From DATLFA01 sp035525225 (GTDB lineage Bacteria > Actinomycetota > Acidimicrobiia > Acidimicrobiales > WLNW01), in the NCBI GenBank assembly GCA_035525225.1, contig DATLFA010000061.1, positions 1-64,000 on the forward strand: a stretch of DNA of 64,000 nt. Reading direction: 5' to 3'. Below the pieces are notes generated by a model. The model saw only the letters and a program-made list of their open reading frames with translations, was not told the origin of the DNA and did no database searches. Position numbers and translations under genes: made by a program. Positions 51,587-60,581 of the stretch are shown here, piece after piece (within the stretch, counting starts at the first letter, position 1; each line of letters starts with the position of its first letter).

Positions 51587-52732
51587 GTGGGGTCGACTCA
51601 GAGGCCGATGCGACTGTTCGACACTGCCCGCGGCGCGGTGGTCGACTTCGCGCCCGGTCCGGTGGTGTCGCTCTATACGTGCGGCATCACGCCCTATGAC
51701 GCCACGCATCTCGGCCACGCCGCGGTGTTCCTCACCTACGACGTGTTGCAGCGACGCCTGCGCGACCGCGGCCACGAGACCCACTGCGTGCGCAACATCA
51801 CCGATGTCGACGACGACATCCTTCGCGCCGCTCGCATGCGCGACATGCACTACTTGGATCTCGGCACTGCAGAGATCCGCCGCTTCGACGACGACATGGC
51901 CGCGCTGGGGATGCTCGAAGTGTGGAGCGAGCCGCGCGCGACATCGGCCATCCCCGACATTCGCGGCTTCATCGGGATGGTGCTCGACCGCGAGCACGCG
52001 TACGTGGCCGACGGTGGCGTGTACTTCGACGTGTCGTCGTACCGAGATTTCGGCTCGCTCAGCGGGCTCGATCGCGATGCGATGCTCGAAGAAGGCCGCG
52101 CTCACGGTGAAGATCCCGATGATCCCTACAAACGCGACCCCCTCGACTTCGTGTTGTGGCGCCGCAGCTTGCCCGGCGAGCCCGAATGGGAATCGCTCTG
52201 GGGCTACGGCCGTCCCGGTTGGCACATCGAATGCTCTGCACTCGCTTTGCGCGAGCTCGGATGGACGATTGACCTACACGGTGGTGGCACGGACCTGATC
52301 TATCCGCATCACGAGTGCGAACGCGCGCAGTCCGAGTGCGCGACAGGCGAACCGTTCGCCCGCCATTGGATGCATCAAGCTATGGTGCAGCTCGACGGCG
52401 AAAAGATGTCGAAGTCGCGAGGCAACCTCGTCTTCGTCGGCGACTTACGCGAGCGCATCGACGCTCGTGCGATCCGATTGACGTTGCTCGCACATCACTA
52501 CCGCATGTCGTGGACGTTCCACGAGCGCGAACTCGACGCCGCGCTCGACCGGCTGCATCTCTGGTGCAAGGTGGGGGAGGGTGCCGGCGCGCTCGACGAC
52601 GTGCGTGCCGCGCTCGACGACGACCTCGACACCGCGTCGGCGGTTGCGGCGATCGACGCCTCCGCGAAACGAGGTGAAGGCGTCAGCCGCGCCGCCGCGC
52701 TGCTGGGTGTCGACACTCTCACGGCACCCTGA
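51587..52732 (+). CDS. mshC: cysteine:GlcN-Ins ligase (mycothiol biosynthesis)
   Basis: The protein has 381 residues. 'YTCGITPYDATHLGHAAVFLTYDVLQRRLRDRGH' contains the class I HIGH motif (HLGH) in the form specific to MshC, and 'GEKMSKSRGNLVFVGDL' is the KMSKS loop. The zinc-site Cys and His are in 'WHIECSALALRELG' and 'PHHECERAQSE'. It uses ATP to join cysteine to GlcN-inositol. It is slightly shorter than many MshC proteins. The start is taken at GTG 51587; ATG 51608 is an alternative. It implies mycothiol as the cell thiol. Confidence 0.9.
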   Translation: MGSTQRPMRLFDTARGAVVDFAPGPVVSLYTCGITPYDATHLGHAAVFLTYDVLQRRLRDRGHETHCVRNITDVDDDILRAARMRDMHYLDLGTAEIRRFDDDMAALGMLEVWSEPRATSAIPDIRGFIGMVLDREHAYVADGGVYFDVSSYRDFGSLSGLDRDAMLEEGRAHGEDPDDPYKRDPLDFVLWRRSLPGEPEWESLWGYGRPGWHIECSALALRELGWTIDLHGGGTDLIYPHHECERAQSECATGEPFARHWMHQAMVQLDGEKMSKSRGNLVFVGDLRERIDARAIRLTLLAHHYRMSWTFHERELDAALDRLHLWCKVGEGAGALDDVRAALDDDLDTASAVAAIDASAKRGEGVSRAAALLGVDTLTAP

Positions 52733-53249
52733 AACTGGCGGTGCGCAGTTCGAACAGCTTGCCACCGACGTTTCGGGTGTATCTGTGCGGCACCTCTGGT
52801 TTCACTTCGCGCCCAGTGTTGACGGCGGACGCGAAGCGAAACAGATGCGGCGCTGGTGCCCGCCGGCCTGTGGCCATCGACGCGCTCGCGATACACCGCC
52901 TGACAAATCGTGTCGGTGACTGCGGCTCGCGATCGTGTTCGCCGCGCCGTCGAGCTCGCGGGCGAAACAGACTGGACGCCGCTCGTCGAAACGTCGGGCT
53001 ACGCCATCCTCGCGTTGCCGAGCGGAACGCAAACTGGGCTGTGGGGTCGACCCCCGAGTCGTTCGCCTGGTCAGCTACGAACCAGGGCTGATCCGGTGGG
53101 GCGTCGTCCGAGCCGAGCTTCAGGTGTTGGCCTTGCCCAAGTTCCGCAAGTGGCATTTCCGGTTGGACGGTGAGCCGGTCGCCACGTTCGCGACCGTGGC
53201 GATCTGGCGGCTGTCGGTCCGGCGCAAGGATTCACGACGACACAAACAG
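52733..53249. other. gap of 517 bases with two unexplained coding-like fragments
   Basis: No intact gene was recognised. Two plus-strand pieces have genome-like codon use: one at about 52910-53060 ('RDRVRRAVELAGETDW', 'ETSGYAILALPSGTQTGLW') and, in another frame, one at about 53060-53260 ('EPGLIRWGVVRAELQVLALP', 'HFRLDGEPVATFATVAIWRL'). They may be parts of one frameshifted gene. The downstream piece runs into the 3' end of the TerC gene on the other strand. Confidence 0.35.
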
Positions 53250-54266
53250 CTAATGGCGAGCGACCTCGCCCGACTCCCGGTCGCGCCGGTCGGAGTACAG
53301 CGACGCAAAGATGGATGCGGCGAGCACCGCGGCGATGACGCTCAACGAGATATAGGTCGGCAGGTGAACCTCGAATGGTTCACCGATGAGGAGCATCTTG
53401 ATCCCGACGAAGGCGAGGATGACGCCGAGGCCGATGTTGAGGTAGCGGAACTTGCCTTGCATGCTGCCCAACAGGAAATACAACGAGCGCAAACCGAGGA
53501 TGGCGAACGCGTTGGACGAGAACACGATGAACGGCTCACGGCTGATCGCGAGAATCGCAGGGACCGAGTCGACGGCGAAGACGACGTCGGTTGCCTCGAT
53601 GAGCACGAGCACCGTGAACAAGGGCGTCGCAACCAGCTTCGTGTTCTGCCTCGTGAAGAGCTTTTGCCCGTCGAACTCGGACGTGGTGGGCACCAGTCGC
53701 CTGACGAGTCGCATCGCGATGTTGTTGTTGTAGTCGACCACTTCGGTGTCGTCGTGACGGGCGATCTTCACGGCCGTGTACAGAAGGAACGCACCGAAGA
53801 TGTAGAGCACCCAGTCGAATCGTTCGATGAGCGACACACCCGCAATGATGAACGCGGCCCGCAGTGCCAGCGCGCCGAAGATGCCCCAGAAGAGCACTCG
53901 GAACTGGTACTCGCGTGGAACGCGGAAGAACGACAGGATCACTGCCCAGACGAAGACGTTGTCGACGGAAAGGCTCTTCTCGATCAGAAATCCCGCGTAG
54001 TACTCACCCCCGGCTTGGCCGCCTTGCCAGACGATCATCACCACGCCGAACAACAGTCCGATCGAGATCCAGATCGCCGACTCGATCGACGCCTCTTTGA
54101 TCGAGATGACGTGCGCCGTGCGGTGCACCAGCAACAAATCAGCGACGAGCAAGCCCACGATCGCGCCGACCAACGCGACCCATGCCCACACCGGGACGTC
54201 GAAGCTGACGAACTTGTCGCCGGGTGAGCTGGTCGCCGCGAACAGGCGGCCAGCCGCGGCGATCAC
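53250..54266 (-). CDS. TerC family integral membrane protein
   Basis: The protein has 338 residues from a GTG with GGGAG six bases upstream. About eight to nine membrane helices are present. Conserved acidic intramembrane motifs are visible: 'GGEYYAGFLIEKSLSVDNVFVWAVILSFF' and 'LIEATDVVFAVDSVPAILAI'. Members export manganese or protect against tellurite. A 15-codon upstream frame ends at the start codon. No Mn-sensing riboswitch core was found upstream. Confidence 0.92.
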   Translation of the reverse strand: MIAAAGRLFAATSSPGDKFVSFDVPVWAWVALVGAIVGLLVADLLLVHRTAHVISIKEASIESAIWISIGLLFGVVMIVWQGGQAGGEYYAGFLIEKSLSVDNVFVWAVILSFFRVPREYQFRVLFWGIFGALALRAAFIIAGVSLIERFDWVLYIFGAFLLYTAVKIARHDDTEVVDYNNNIAMRLVRRLVPTTSEFDGQKLFTRQNTKLVATPLFTVLVLIEATDVVFAVDSVPAILAISREPFIVFSSNAFAILGLRSLYFLLGSMQGKFRYLNIGLGVILAFVGIKMLLIGEPFEVHLPTYISLSVIAAVLAASIFASLYSDRRDRESGEVARH

Positions 54267-54310
54267 GTCAGGCTCCCGAGTCGCCGCACGCGACCGGTGT
54301 TGCGGAACAT
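54263..54310 (-). CDS. possible 15-residue leader peptide upstream of TerC
   Basis: An ATG at 54310, with GAGGAG about ten bases upstream, opens a 15-codon frame (MFRNTGRVRRLGSLT). Its TGA overlaps the GTG start of the TerC gene by two bases. Such an arrangement would couple translation. It may be chance. Confidence 0.25.
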   Translation of the reverse strand: MFRNTGRVRRLGSLT

Positions 54311-54343
54311 AAGGACTGTCTCCTCATTCAGGGCAATCGCGCG

Positions 54344-54381
54344 GGTAGCCCGCGGTGGTTCGAGACGCCTGGGAGGCTACC
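54344..54381. promoter_or_regulatory. stem-loop in the TerC leader
   Basis: GGTAGCC (54344-54350) pairs perfectly with GGCTACC (54375-54381) around a 24-base loop, in the 304-base gap between otsB and the TerC gene. It lies 78 to 115 bases upstream of the TerC start. The rest of the gap shows no recognisable gene or riboswitch consensus. Confidence 0.3.
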
Positions 54382-54570
54382 GGCGCAGGCACGCGAGACC
54401 GGTCCGCGGGACCCTGCATTCTCGGCGTCGCCCCATGCCGACGGGCACCGGGTACGTGGAGGACGGGGAGGCAATCACAGGCTGACCCGATCGTAGCCAA
54501 CACCGCGAGCGCTCATCGATATCAGCGAGTGGTGCCGAAACCCCTCATCAGGCCTGCGTTCGCCGAAAGG

Positions 54571-55350
54571 TCACCCTTTGTCGAGCACGCAGGCGCGCTC
54601 TCGGCAGAGCCCCGCGAGCAGTGCGACGAGCGCCGCCGGCGATGCAACGCGCACGGTCGCGTCCGTGCAGGCGACCCCGATCGAGCACCTGCCGTCAGCT
54701 GATCGGAGCGAGGCCAGCGCGCGCTGGTCGTTACCCGCGTAGAAAACCGTCGCCGCGGTCGCCTGTCGCAACGCGTCGATGGCCCAGTCCTGCGCCACCG
54801 GCAGCACCGACACATCGAGCACTTGGCTCCGCGCTTGCGAATAGACGGGCAGGGGCATCGATCGCACAATGTCGAGCATCTGCTCTGTCGCGTGCCTACC
54901 GTCGATGGTCGCGGCGCCCCGCACGTTCAGCGCCACTCCGTAGGGCTTTGCGTCGATCGTCACGCCCGGATGGGCGTCGGCGATCAGCGCCGCCTCGCGC
55001 AATAACGTGCGCTGCGTCCGCCGGGCGGCCGCCGTCAGTCCGAGCGTCAAATGCGACGCCATCTCCATCCCGTCGCTGCCGATGAGCTCGATGCCGCGCT
55101 GCCTCGCGTCGTCCTGGTCTGTCGTACAGACCGCGCTGAGGCTCTCGAGCGATCGCCCGGAGATCACCGCGGCGCGCGTCCGCGGGAGCGAGCCGATCGT
55201 GGCCAGGACGTCAATCGCGCCCTCGACCGGGCGAGCGGTCGCCGGGTCGTTGACGAACTCGGCAATCCCGCCGTCGAACTCGCAGACCACGAGCAGCGAG
55301 GGCGCCCGAGCAACACGGGCCACCACCTCGGTGGGCGACCCGTTCATCAT
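54571..55350 (-). CDS. otsB: trehalose-phosphatase-like protein with altered HAD motifs
   Basis: The protein has 259 residues. The fold and order match OtsB: an N-terminal motif I region, 'VISGRSLESL' (motif II) and the cap with 'HPGVTIDAKPYGVALNV'. However, motif I reads 'VVCEFDGGIAEFV', where the nucleophile Asp of LDFDGT is Glu24 and the Thr is Gly28. Motif IV (normally GDDxTDE) reads 'YAGNDQRAL'. Classical phosphatase chemistry is therefore doubtful. The start overlaps the otsA stop (TGATGA), so the pair is translationally coupled. Confidence 0.8.
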   Translation of the reverse strand: MMNGSPTEVVARVARAPSLLVVCEFDGGIAEFVNDPATARPVEGAIDVLATIGSLPRTRAAVISGRSLESLSAVCTTDQDDARQRGIELIGSDGMEMASHLTLGLTAAARRTQRTLLREAALIADAHPGVTIDAKPYGVALNVRGAATIDGRHATEQMLDIVRSMPLPVYSQARSQVLDVSVLPVAQDWAIDALRQATAATVFYAGNDQRALASLRSADGRCSIGVACTDATVRVASPAALVALLAGLCRERACVLDKG

Positions 55351-56846
55351 CCCAACGCATCGAGGAACGAAGACGCCCAATGATGGATGTCGTGGCGCAG
55401 CACAATTCGCTGAAGCGCCCGCATCCGTCGCTTCTGTTCGGCCCCGTCAGCCTTGACTGCGGTCTCGATGCCGGCACAGAGGCTGTCGAGGTCGTGAGGG
55501 TTCACGATGTAGGCGTCGCCCAGCTCGTTGGCCGCGCCGGCGAATTCGCTGAGCACGAGCGCGCCCGCTCGATCGACCCGCGAAGCGACGTACTCCTTCG
55601 CCACCAGGTTCATACCGTCACGGAACGGGGTGACGATCATGACGTCGGCCGCCCGGTAGAGCGCGATGAGCTCGTCGAAGGCCACCTTGCGATGGATGTT
55701 GTGCACGATGGGACGGCCGACCGTTGCGAATTCGCCGTTGATCTCGCCGACGAGCTGTTCGACCCGCTCGCGGGTGTCGGCATATTCACCGATGGCGCCG
55801 CGAGTCGGTATGGCGACTTGGATCATCACGCATTCACTCGGGTCGAGCACACCGCTGCGCAGGAGCTGCTGGAGCGCCAGAAGGCGTTGGTCGATTCCTT
55901 TCGAATAGTCGAGCCGATCGACGCCGAGGAGAAGAGTCTTCGGTCGGCCCACCTGGAGGCGCAGCTCGTTGGCACGGAGCTGGGTGGTCAGGCTCGTCGC
56001 CGTCTCGCGGATCGCTTGCGTGTCGATCGTGATCGGGAAGACGCCGACGTCGATGTGGCGGCCGCCGACCACGAGTCGCGTGCGCGAACCGCGGGCCCGT
56101 ACGAAGCGGCGCGCCGCCGCGACGAAGTTCCGTGCGTCGTCGACTGTTTGAAAGCCGACGAGGTCGGCCCCGAGAAGGCCGCGCAGAAGTTCGTCGCGCC
56201 AGGGCAACTTGGCGAACAGCTCGACCGGCGGGAACGGGATGTGGTGGAAGTAGCCGATGCGCACGTCGGAGCGACGCTTGCGCACGAGCGCGGGAACGAG
56301 TTGCAGTTGATAGTCGTGGACCCAGACGCAACCGTTTTGTTCGGTGTGCGCGGCGACTCGTGCGGCGACCGATTCGTTGACCGACCGGTACGCGTGCCAC
56401 GAGTCGGCGCAGTATTGCGGTGGCCTGATGTTGTCGTGGAACAGCGGCCAGATCGTCGAGTTGGCAAAGCCGTTGTAGAAGAGGTCGTAGACATCGTGAT
56501 CGACGACGGCGGTGGTGACGGACAGCGAGCCGTGTTCACCATCGGCTCGATCATCGGTGGCGACGCCGACCCACCCCGCACTTGCGCCGCGCAACGCGGG
56601 AACCATCGCGTTCGCGAGGCCGCCGGTCGATGGTCGGAGAGGTTCGCCATCGACCGGCTGGGCCTGGAATGGGTGACAACACGCCGCAACGACGAGATCA
56701 TGACGACGCGTCAGCGGCGGTAGCAGGGTGAGCGGCGGTCGGGGCAGTGCACGGGTGCGAGGAAGCGCATGCAGCGGGGCTGCGGTTCGCGTCAATGTGG
56801 CAACAGCGTGATCGTCGGGCACTGACCTAGCCTTTCGGTCGTCCAC
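55347..56846 (-). CDS. otsA: GT20 family trehalose-6-phosphate synthase-like protein with atypical N-terminus
   Basis: About 499 residues run from GTG 56846; GTG 56822 is an alternative. The UDP-glucose and catalytic motifs are present: 'GWVGVATD', 'VWVHDYQLQLVPALVR', 'YFHHIPFPPVELFAKLPW', 'LLGVDRLDYSKGIDQR' and 'VTPFRDGMNLVAKEYVA'. The first beta strand, normally ending in SNR(L/G)P, reads 'DLVVAACCHPFQAQ'. The Arg that contacts glucose-6-phosphate is therefore not in its usual place. An unusually long Pro/Arg-rich N-terminus precedes it. It is coupled to the altered otsB. Confidence 0.82.
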   Translation of the reverse strand: MDDRKARSVPDDHAVATLTRTAAPLHALPRTRALPRPPLTLLPPLTRRHDLVVAACCHPFQAQPVDGEPLRPSTGGLANAMVPALRGASAGWVGVATDDRADGEHGSLSVTTAVVDHDVYDLFYNGFANSTIWPLFHDNIRPPQYCADSWHAYRSVNESVAARVAAHTEQNGCVWVHDYQLQLVPALVRKRRSDVRIGYFHHIPFPPVELFAKLPWRDELLRGLLGADLVGFQTVDDARNFVAAARRFVRARGSRTRLVVGGRHIDVGVFPITIDTQAIRETATSLTTQLRANELRLQVGRPKTLLLGVDRLDYSKGIDQRLLALQQLLRSGVLDPSECVMIQVAIPTRGAIGEYADTRERVEQLVGEINGEFATVGRPIVHNIHRKVAFDELIALYRAADVMIVTPFRDGMNLVAKEYVASRVDRAGALVLSEFAGAANELGDAYIVNPHDLDSLCAGIETAVKADGAEQKRRMRALQRIVLRHDIHHWASSFLDALG

Positions 56847-57015
56847 AACGCCCTCCGGCCCGGGGTCGGCGGGCCGTTGCCCGAGCCGGTGGCGCGATGC
56901 GGTGAGCAGATAGTCGCAGGGGCGGGCGCGGATCCTGCGCGGAAAATGTTGTGGTTTCGTTGAAACACCCGGCCCCGCGAGTGGTCACCCGCAGTCGGAT
57001 GGCAAGCTTGCACCG

Positions 57016-57699
57016 GTGACCACCTGCGTTCTTCTCGTAGAGGACGACGACGCCGTACGTTCGATGCTGCGCCTGCTCCTCGAGGACGAGGGCTACCGCG
57101 TGGTCGAGGCGGCCGACGGCGAGCGGGCGATAGAACGGTTCCAGGCCGACCGGCCGGACCTCGTCGTCGTGGACCTGAAGCTGCCCAAGGCCAGCGGGTT
57201 CGACGTGTGCCGCCACATCCGTGCGAACACCGACGTGCCGATCATCGTGGTCACCGCGCAAGTCGACACGCCCGACGTCGTGGCTGCTCTCGAGCTCGGA
57301 GCCGACGACTATGTCACCAAACCGTTTGTGCCAAGGGAACTGTTGGCGCGCGTCAGGGCCCTTCTGCGCCGAGCCGGCAATTCGGCGAACGACACGGCGG
57401 TGGTACGTGTCGGCCCGGTGGAGATCCGGCGCTCGGAAGGTGTCGTGTTGAAGAACGGGCAGCCCCTCGACCTCACGAAGACCGAGTACCTACTGCTGGC
57501 CGATCTCGCACAGAACAGCGGACAGGTGATGTCGCGCGAGTCGCTGCTCAGCCGCGTATGGGGCTACGACCACATCGGGGACACCCGTCTCGTCGATTCG
57601 CACATGAGCCGGCTGCGCAACAAGGTCGAGGATGATCCGGCCGATCCCGTTTTCATCGTGACGGTGCGAGGGTTCGGCTACAAGCTCGTCGTGAAGTAG
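57016..57699 (+). CDS. OmpR/PhoB family response regulator (MtrA-like)
   Basis: The protein has 227 residues from a GTG. The receiver domain has 'LLVEDDDAVRSML', the phospho-acceptor Asp in 'LVVVDLKLPKASGFD', a Thr in 'IIVVTAQ' and the Lys in 'YVTKPF'. The C-terminal winged helix ends 'VFIVTVRGFGYKLV'. It is followed 6 bases later by its sensor kinase and then a GerMN lipoprotein, echoing the mtrA-mtrB-lpqB order of actinobacteria. Confidence 0.93.
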   Translation: MTTCVLLVEDDDAVRSMLRLLLEDEGYRVVEAADGERAIERFQADRPDLVVVDLKLPKASGFDVCRHIRANTDVPIIVVTAQVDTPDVVAALELGADDYVTKPFVPRELLARVRALLRRAGNSANDTAVVRVGPVEIRRSEGVVLKNGQPLDLTKTEYLLLADLAQNSGQVMSRESLLSRVWGYDHIGDTRLVDSHMSRLRNKVEDDPADPVFIVTVRGFGYKLVVK

Positions 57700-57705
57700 C
57701 GGGCG

Positions 57706-59082
57706 ATGGTCGCGCGTCGCCAGAGGCTCGGATTGCGTGGCCGCTTCATCGCCGCGTTCGCGAGCGCCGGTCTGATGCTGACGGTGGTGCTGTCGTTGCT
57801 GACATACGAACTGACGCGTTCGTATCTCACCGGCCAGCGCGAGCGTTCGGCGACCCGTCAAGCATTCGCCAACGCCCGGCTGGCCACGTCGGTGCTCGGC
57901 GCCGACGACTCCGATCCTCGACGCCTGCTCGACTCTCTGCCCGCGGAATCCGATTCCTCCGTGCTGATCAACGTCGCCGGCACATGGTTCTCGTCCGACG
58001 TGGGATTGAGCGAGGCGTCGCTGCCGCCCGACTTCGTCGCGGTGGTCAACCAAGGCCGCGCCGCGAGCCAACGGTTCCATGTCGACGGCATCACTCAGCT
58101 CGTGATCGGCACTCCACTCGGAAATACCAATTCCAGTTACTTCGAGGTGTTCCCGCTGCGGGAGTTGAACCAGACGCTGCGGGCGCTCGCGACATCGCTG
58201 GCACTGGCCAGCCTGATAACGACGGCACTAGGTGCGGTCGCGGGATGGTACGCCAGCCGTCGCGTGCTCATTCCGCTGCAGCGAGTGTCGAGCGCCAGCG
58301 AGCGCATTGCCCGTGGCGCTCTCGGCACGCGGCTGCGGGCAGTCGGCGATGCCGATCTGGAGCCGCTGGTCGACTCGTTCAACGCGATGGCCGACGCGTT
58401 GCAGGGCCGCATCGAGAGAGAGGCCCGCTTCGCGTCCGATGTCAGCCACGAACTGCGCACCCCGCTCACCGCGCTCGCGACCGCGGTGCAGGTGTTGCAG
58501 TCGCGATCCGACGAGATGCCGGGACGAGTGCGCGCCGCGATCGATGTCCTCGAAAGCCAGATCCAGTACTTCGAACGGCTCGTGCTCGACCTGCTCGAGA
58601 TCTCGCGCTACGACGCGGGCGTGAACGAGCTCGCGAACGAAGAAGTCGAACCGGTGGCATTCTTCCGCGAGGCGTTGGCACCTCTCGACCCTGCTCCGCT
58701 GCGGATCACCACGCCGATGCCGCCCGCGGTGTCGATCGACACCCGACGCGTCGAGCGCATCCTCGCCAACCTCGTGGAGAACGCGCAGGTGCATGCAGGG
58801 GGTGTCGATGCGGTCGAACTCGCCGCCGTCGACGGCAAGCTACGCATCTCCGTGCTCGACCAAGGCCCCGGTATCGCATCACAGGACCGGCCGTTCGTGT
58901 TCGAACGCTTCCGGCGCGGCACCACCAGCGCCACCAACGCGGTCAAAGGAACCGGCCTCGGCCTGGCCCTCGTGGCCGAGCACGTGCGGTTACACGGGGG
59001 CACGGTCGACATGCAGCCTCGGCATCCGACGGGCTGCCAATTCACCGTCTCGATACCGATCGGAGAGCCGACATGCGCATGA
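57706..59082 (+). CDS. sensor histidine kinase (MtrB-like)
   Basis: The protein has 458 residues: two membrane helices flank an extracytoplasmic domain of about 120 residues, then HAMP ('ASRRVLIPLQRVSSASERIARGAL'), HisKA with the phospho-His in 'FASDVSHELRTPLTALA', and a HATPase domain ('LANLVENAQVHAGG', 'VLDQGPGI', 'KGTGLGLALVAEHV'). It pairs with the upstream regulator. Its stop overlaps the start of the lipoprotein gene. Confidence 0.94.
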   Translation: MVARRQRLGLRGRFIAAFASAGLMLTVVLSLLTYELTRSYLTGQRERSATRQAFANARLATSVLGADDSDPRRLLDSLPAESDSSVLINVAGTWFSSDVGLSEASLPPDFVAVVNQGRAASQRFHVDGITQLVIGTPLGNTNSSYFEVFPLRELNQTLRALATSLALASLITTALGAVAGWYASRRVLIPLQRVSSASERIARGALGTRLRAVGDADLEPLVDSFNAMADALQGRIEREARFASDVSHELRTPLTALATAVQVLQSRSDEMPGRVRAAIDVLESQIQYFERLVLDLLEISRYDAGVNELANEEVEPVAFFREALAPLDPAPLRITTPMPPAVSIDTRRVERILANLVENAQVHAGGVDAVELAAVDGKLRISVLDQGPGIASQDRPFVFERFRRGTTSATNAVKGTGLGLALVAEHVRLHGGTVDMQPRHPTGCQFTVSIPIGEPTCA

Positions 59083-59738
59083 TCATCGCGCTCTGCCTCG
59101 TTGTCGCGCTGGCCTCGTGTGGGGTCGGCGAGCAGAGCGGCGCCCGCGTCTTCGACGCATCCGAAGTGCCCTATGGGCTCATCGACACGACGCCACCACC
59201 GACCACTTCCATTGCGGCCCCCTTCGACACAGCGACGCCGACGACGGTCCCTTATGACCTTTACTTCATCCGGTCCGATGTTCTCGTGGCGGTCACCCGT
59301 CGGGCCGCGACGTTGCCGGCGCCCGCCGATCTGGTCACCACCCTCGTCGCAGGACCAACACGCGCAGAGGTCGCGGCCGGCCATCGAAGCGCCATCACCG
59401 GCCCGGAGATCGTGACCCGCACAAGTGAGACCGCGTCGATGGTCACGGTCGATCTCGCGAGGGCGTTCAACGAGATCCCCCGCAGCGACCGCATCTTCGC
59501 CCTCGGACAGATCACGCTCACCCTCACCGCGGGCACCGGTGTGGCGTTGGTGCAATACACGATCGCCGACGCGCCGATCGAGGTGCCCAAAGCGAACGGC
59601 GTCGTCACACGGGACCCGGTCACGCGAGGTGACTACACCAGTCTCTTGGAGGGCGCGACCTCGTCGCCGAGCACCGTGACATCGACAACGGTGGCACCCT
59701 CATCCACGAGCCCGACGACCCCTCCGACAACAGGCTGA
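59073..59738 (+). CDS. GerMN-domain lipoprotein (LpqB-like, short form)
   Basis: The protein has 221 residues. A signal peptide with lipobox (VALASC) is followed by a GerMN domain ('LYFIRSDVLVAVTRRA', 'PADLVTTLVAGPTRAEVAAGHRSAI', 'IFALGQITLTLTAGTGVALVQYTI') and a Thr/Ser/Pro-rich tail. LpqB of MtrAB operons also has GerMN plus a beta-propeller, which is missing here. It probably modulates the adjacent kinase from outside the membrane. Confidence 0.85.
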   Translation: MRMIIALCLVVALASCGVGEQSGARVFDASEVPYGLIDTTPPPTTSIAAPFDTATPTTVPYDLYFIRSDVLVAVTRRAATLPAPADLVTTLVAGPTRAEVAAGHRSAITGPEIVTRTSETASMVTVDLARAFNEIPRSDRIFALGQITLTLTAGTGVALVQYTIADAPIEVPKANGVVTRDPVTRGDYTSLLEGATSSPSTVTSTTVAPSSTSPTTPPTTG

Positions 59739-59769
59739 TCGGACGGCGGGGCTACTACGCTCCCGCCCG

Positions 59770-60274
59770 ATGAATATCCTCTCCGGCATCACCGACGGTC
59801 CCTATCGGGTCGTCCTACTACTTCACATCCTGTGTGCCATCGTCGGCCTGGGCGGGGTCATGCTCAACGGCATCTATGCCGTCGCGAGTCGCAATGCGAT
59901 CGGCAAGGGTGCGCTCCCGCTCGTGCGAACGCCAAGGCCACGAAGATCGCCGAGCTGTTCATCTATGCGGTGCCGATCCTGGGCTTCGCCCTCATCGGCA
60001 TGGCAGATGATGCGTGGGGCTTCGACCAGACGTGGATCTGGCTGTCCATCGTCCTCTACGCGATCGCGCTGGCCATCGCGATCGGGCTGCTCATGCCGTC
60101 GGCCGCCAGTACGAGCGCATCGTCGCGGAGATCGAGACTGCGGGTGCCGCACCTTCGGCGCAGGTCGGGGCGACCCTCGACGCGATCCTCAAGAAGCAGG
60201 GCGCCTTGGGCGGCTCGTTGCACGTGCTCACCGTGGTGATTCTGTATCTGATGGTCTGGAAGCCCGGCGCGTAG
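59770..60274 (+). pseudogene. DUF2269-like membrane protein with two frameshifts
   Basis: Three frames join into one four-helix membrane protein: 'GPYRVVLLLHILCAIVGLGGVMLNGIYAVASRNA', then (shift near 59928) 'KIAELFIYAVPILGFALIGMADDAWGFDQTWIWLS', then (shift near 60100) 'YERIVAEIETAG' and 'LHVLTVVILYLMVWKPGA'. Each junction needs only one or two bases to restore. The rest is undamaged, so a sequencing error is as likely as decay. Confidence 0.75.
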
Positions 60275-60581
60275 TGCGCTGACCGGTCCTCTAACCGAGC
60301 GCTACCGCGCTCCTCACCTACGCGCATCGCGTGCAACATTCATTTCGATCTCGCCACGTTGGAGACGCGCCGCTTCGACGAGCGACTTGCCGTCGCCGGG
60401 CGCGCCCGAACTCGGAGGGACTATCGATGCGCGAAGGTCGGCGCCGACTACCGCAGCTCCCAACCGGACTCTCATAGTCCACGGGGCTTGGATGCTGCTG
60501 GCGCGAGTGGGCTATTCGTCTCTTGGCGTCGGTCCCGTCGTTTCGTACCGTTGGGACGGGAGCCGATCGAGAGGCTGGACG
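60275..60581. other. intergenic region before the atypical kinase
   Basis: These 307 bases contain no recognised gene. A long frame continues upstream of the chosen kinase start, but its residues are Arg/Pro-rich and look non-coding. No hairpin or repeat stood out. Confidence 0.4.

Noticed and set aside
54267..54570. Manganese-sensing yybP-ykoY riboswitch upstream of the TerC gene
   Set aside because: The conserved GGGGAGUAG-type core and its partner segment could not be found on the minus strand; only one simple stem-loop is visible.
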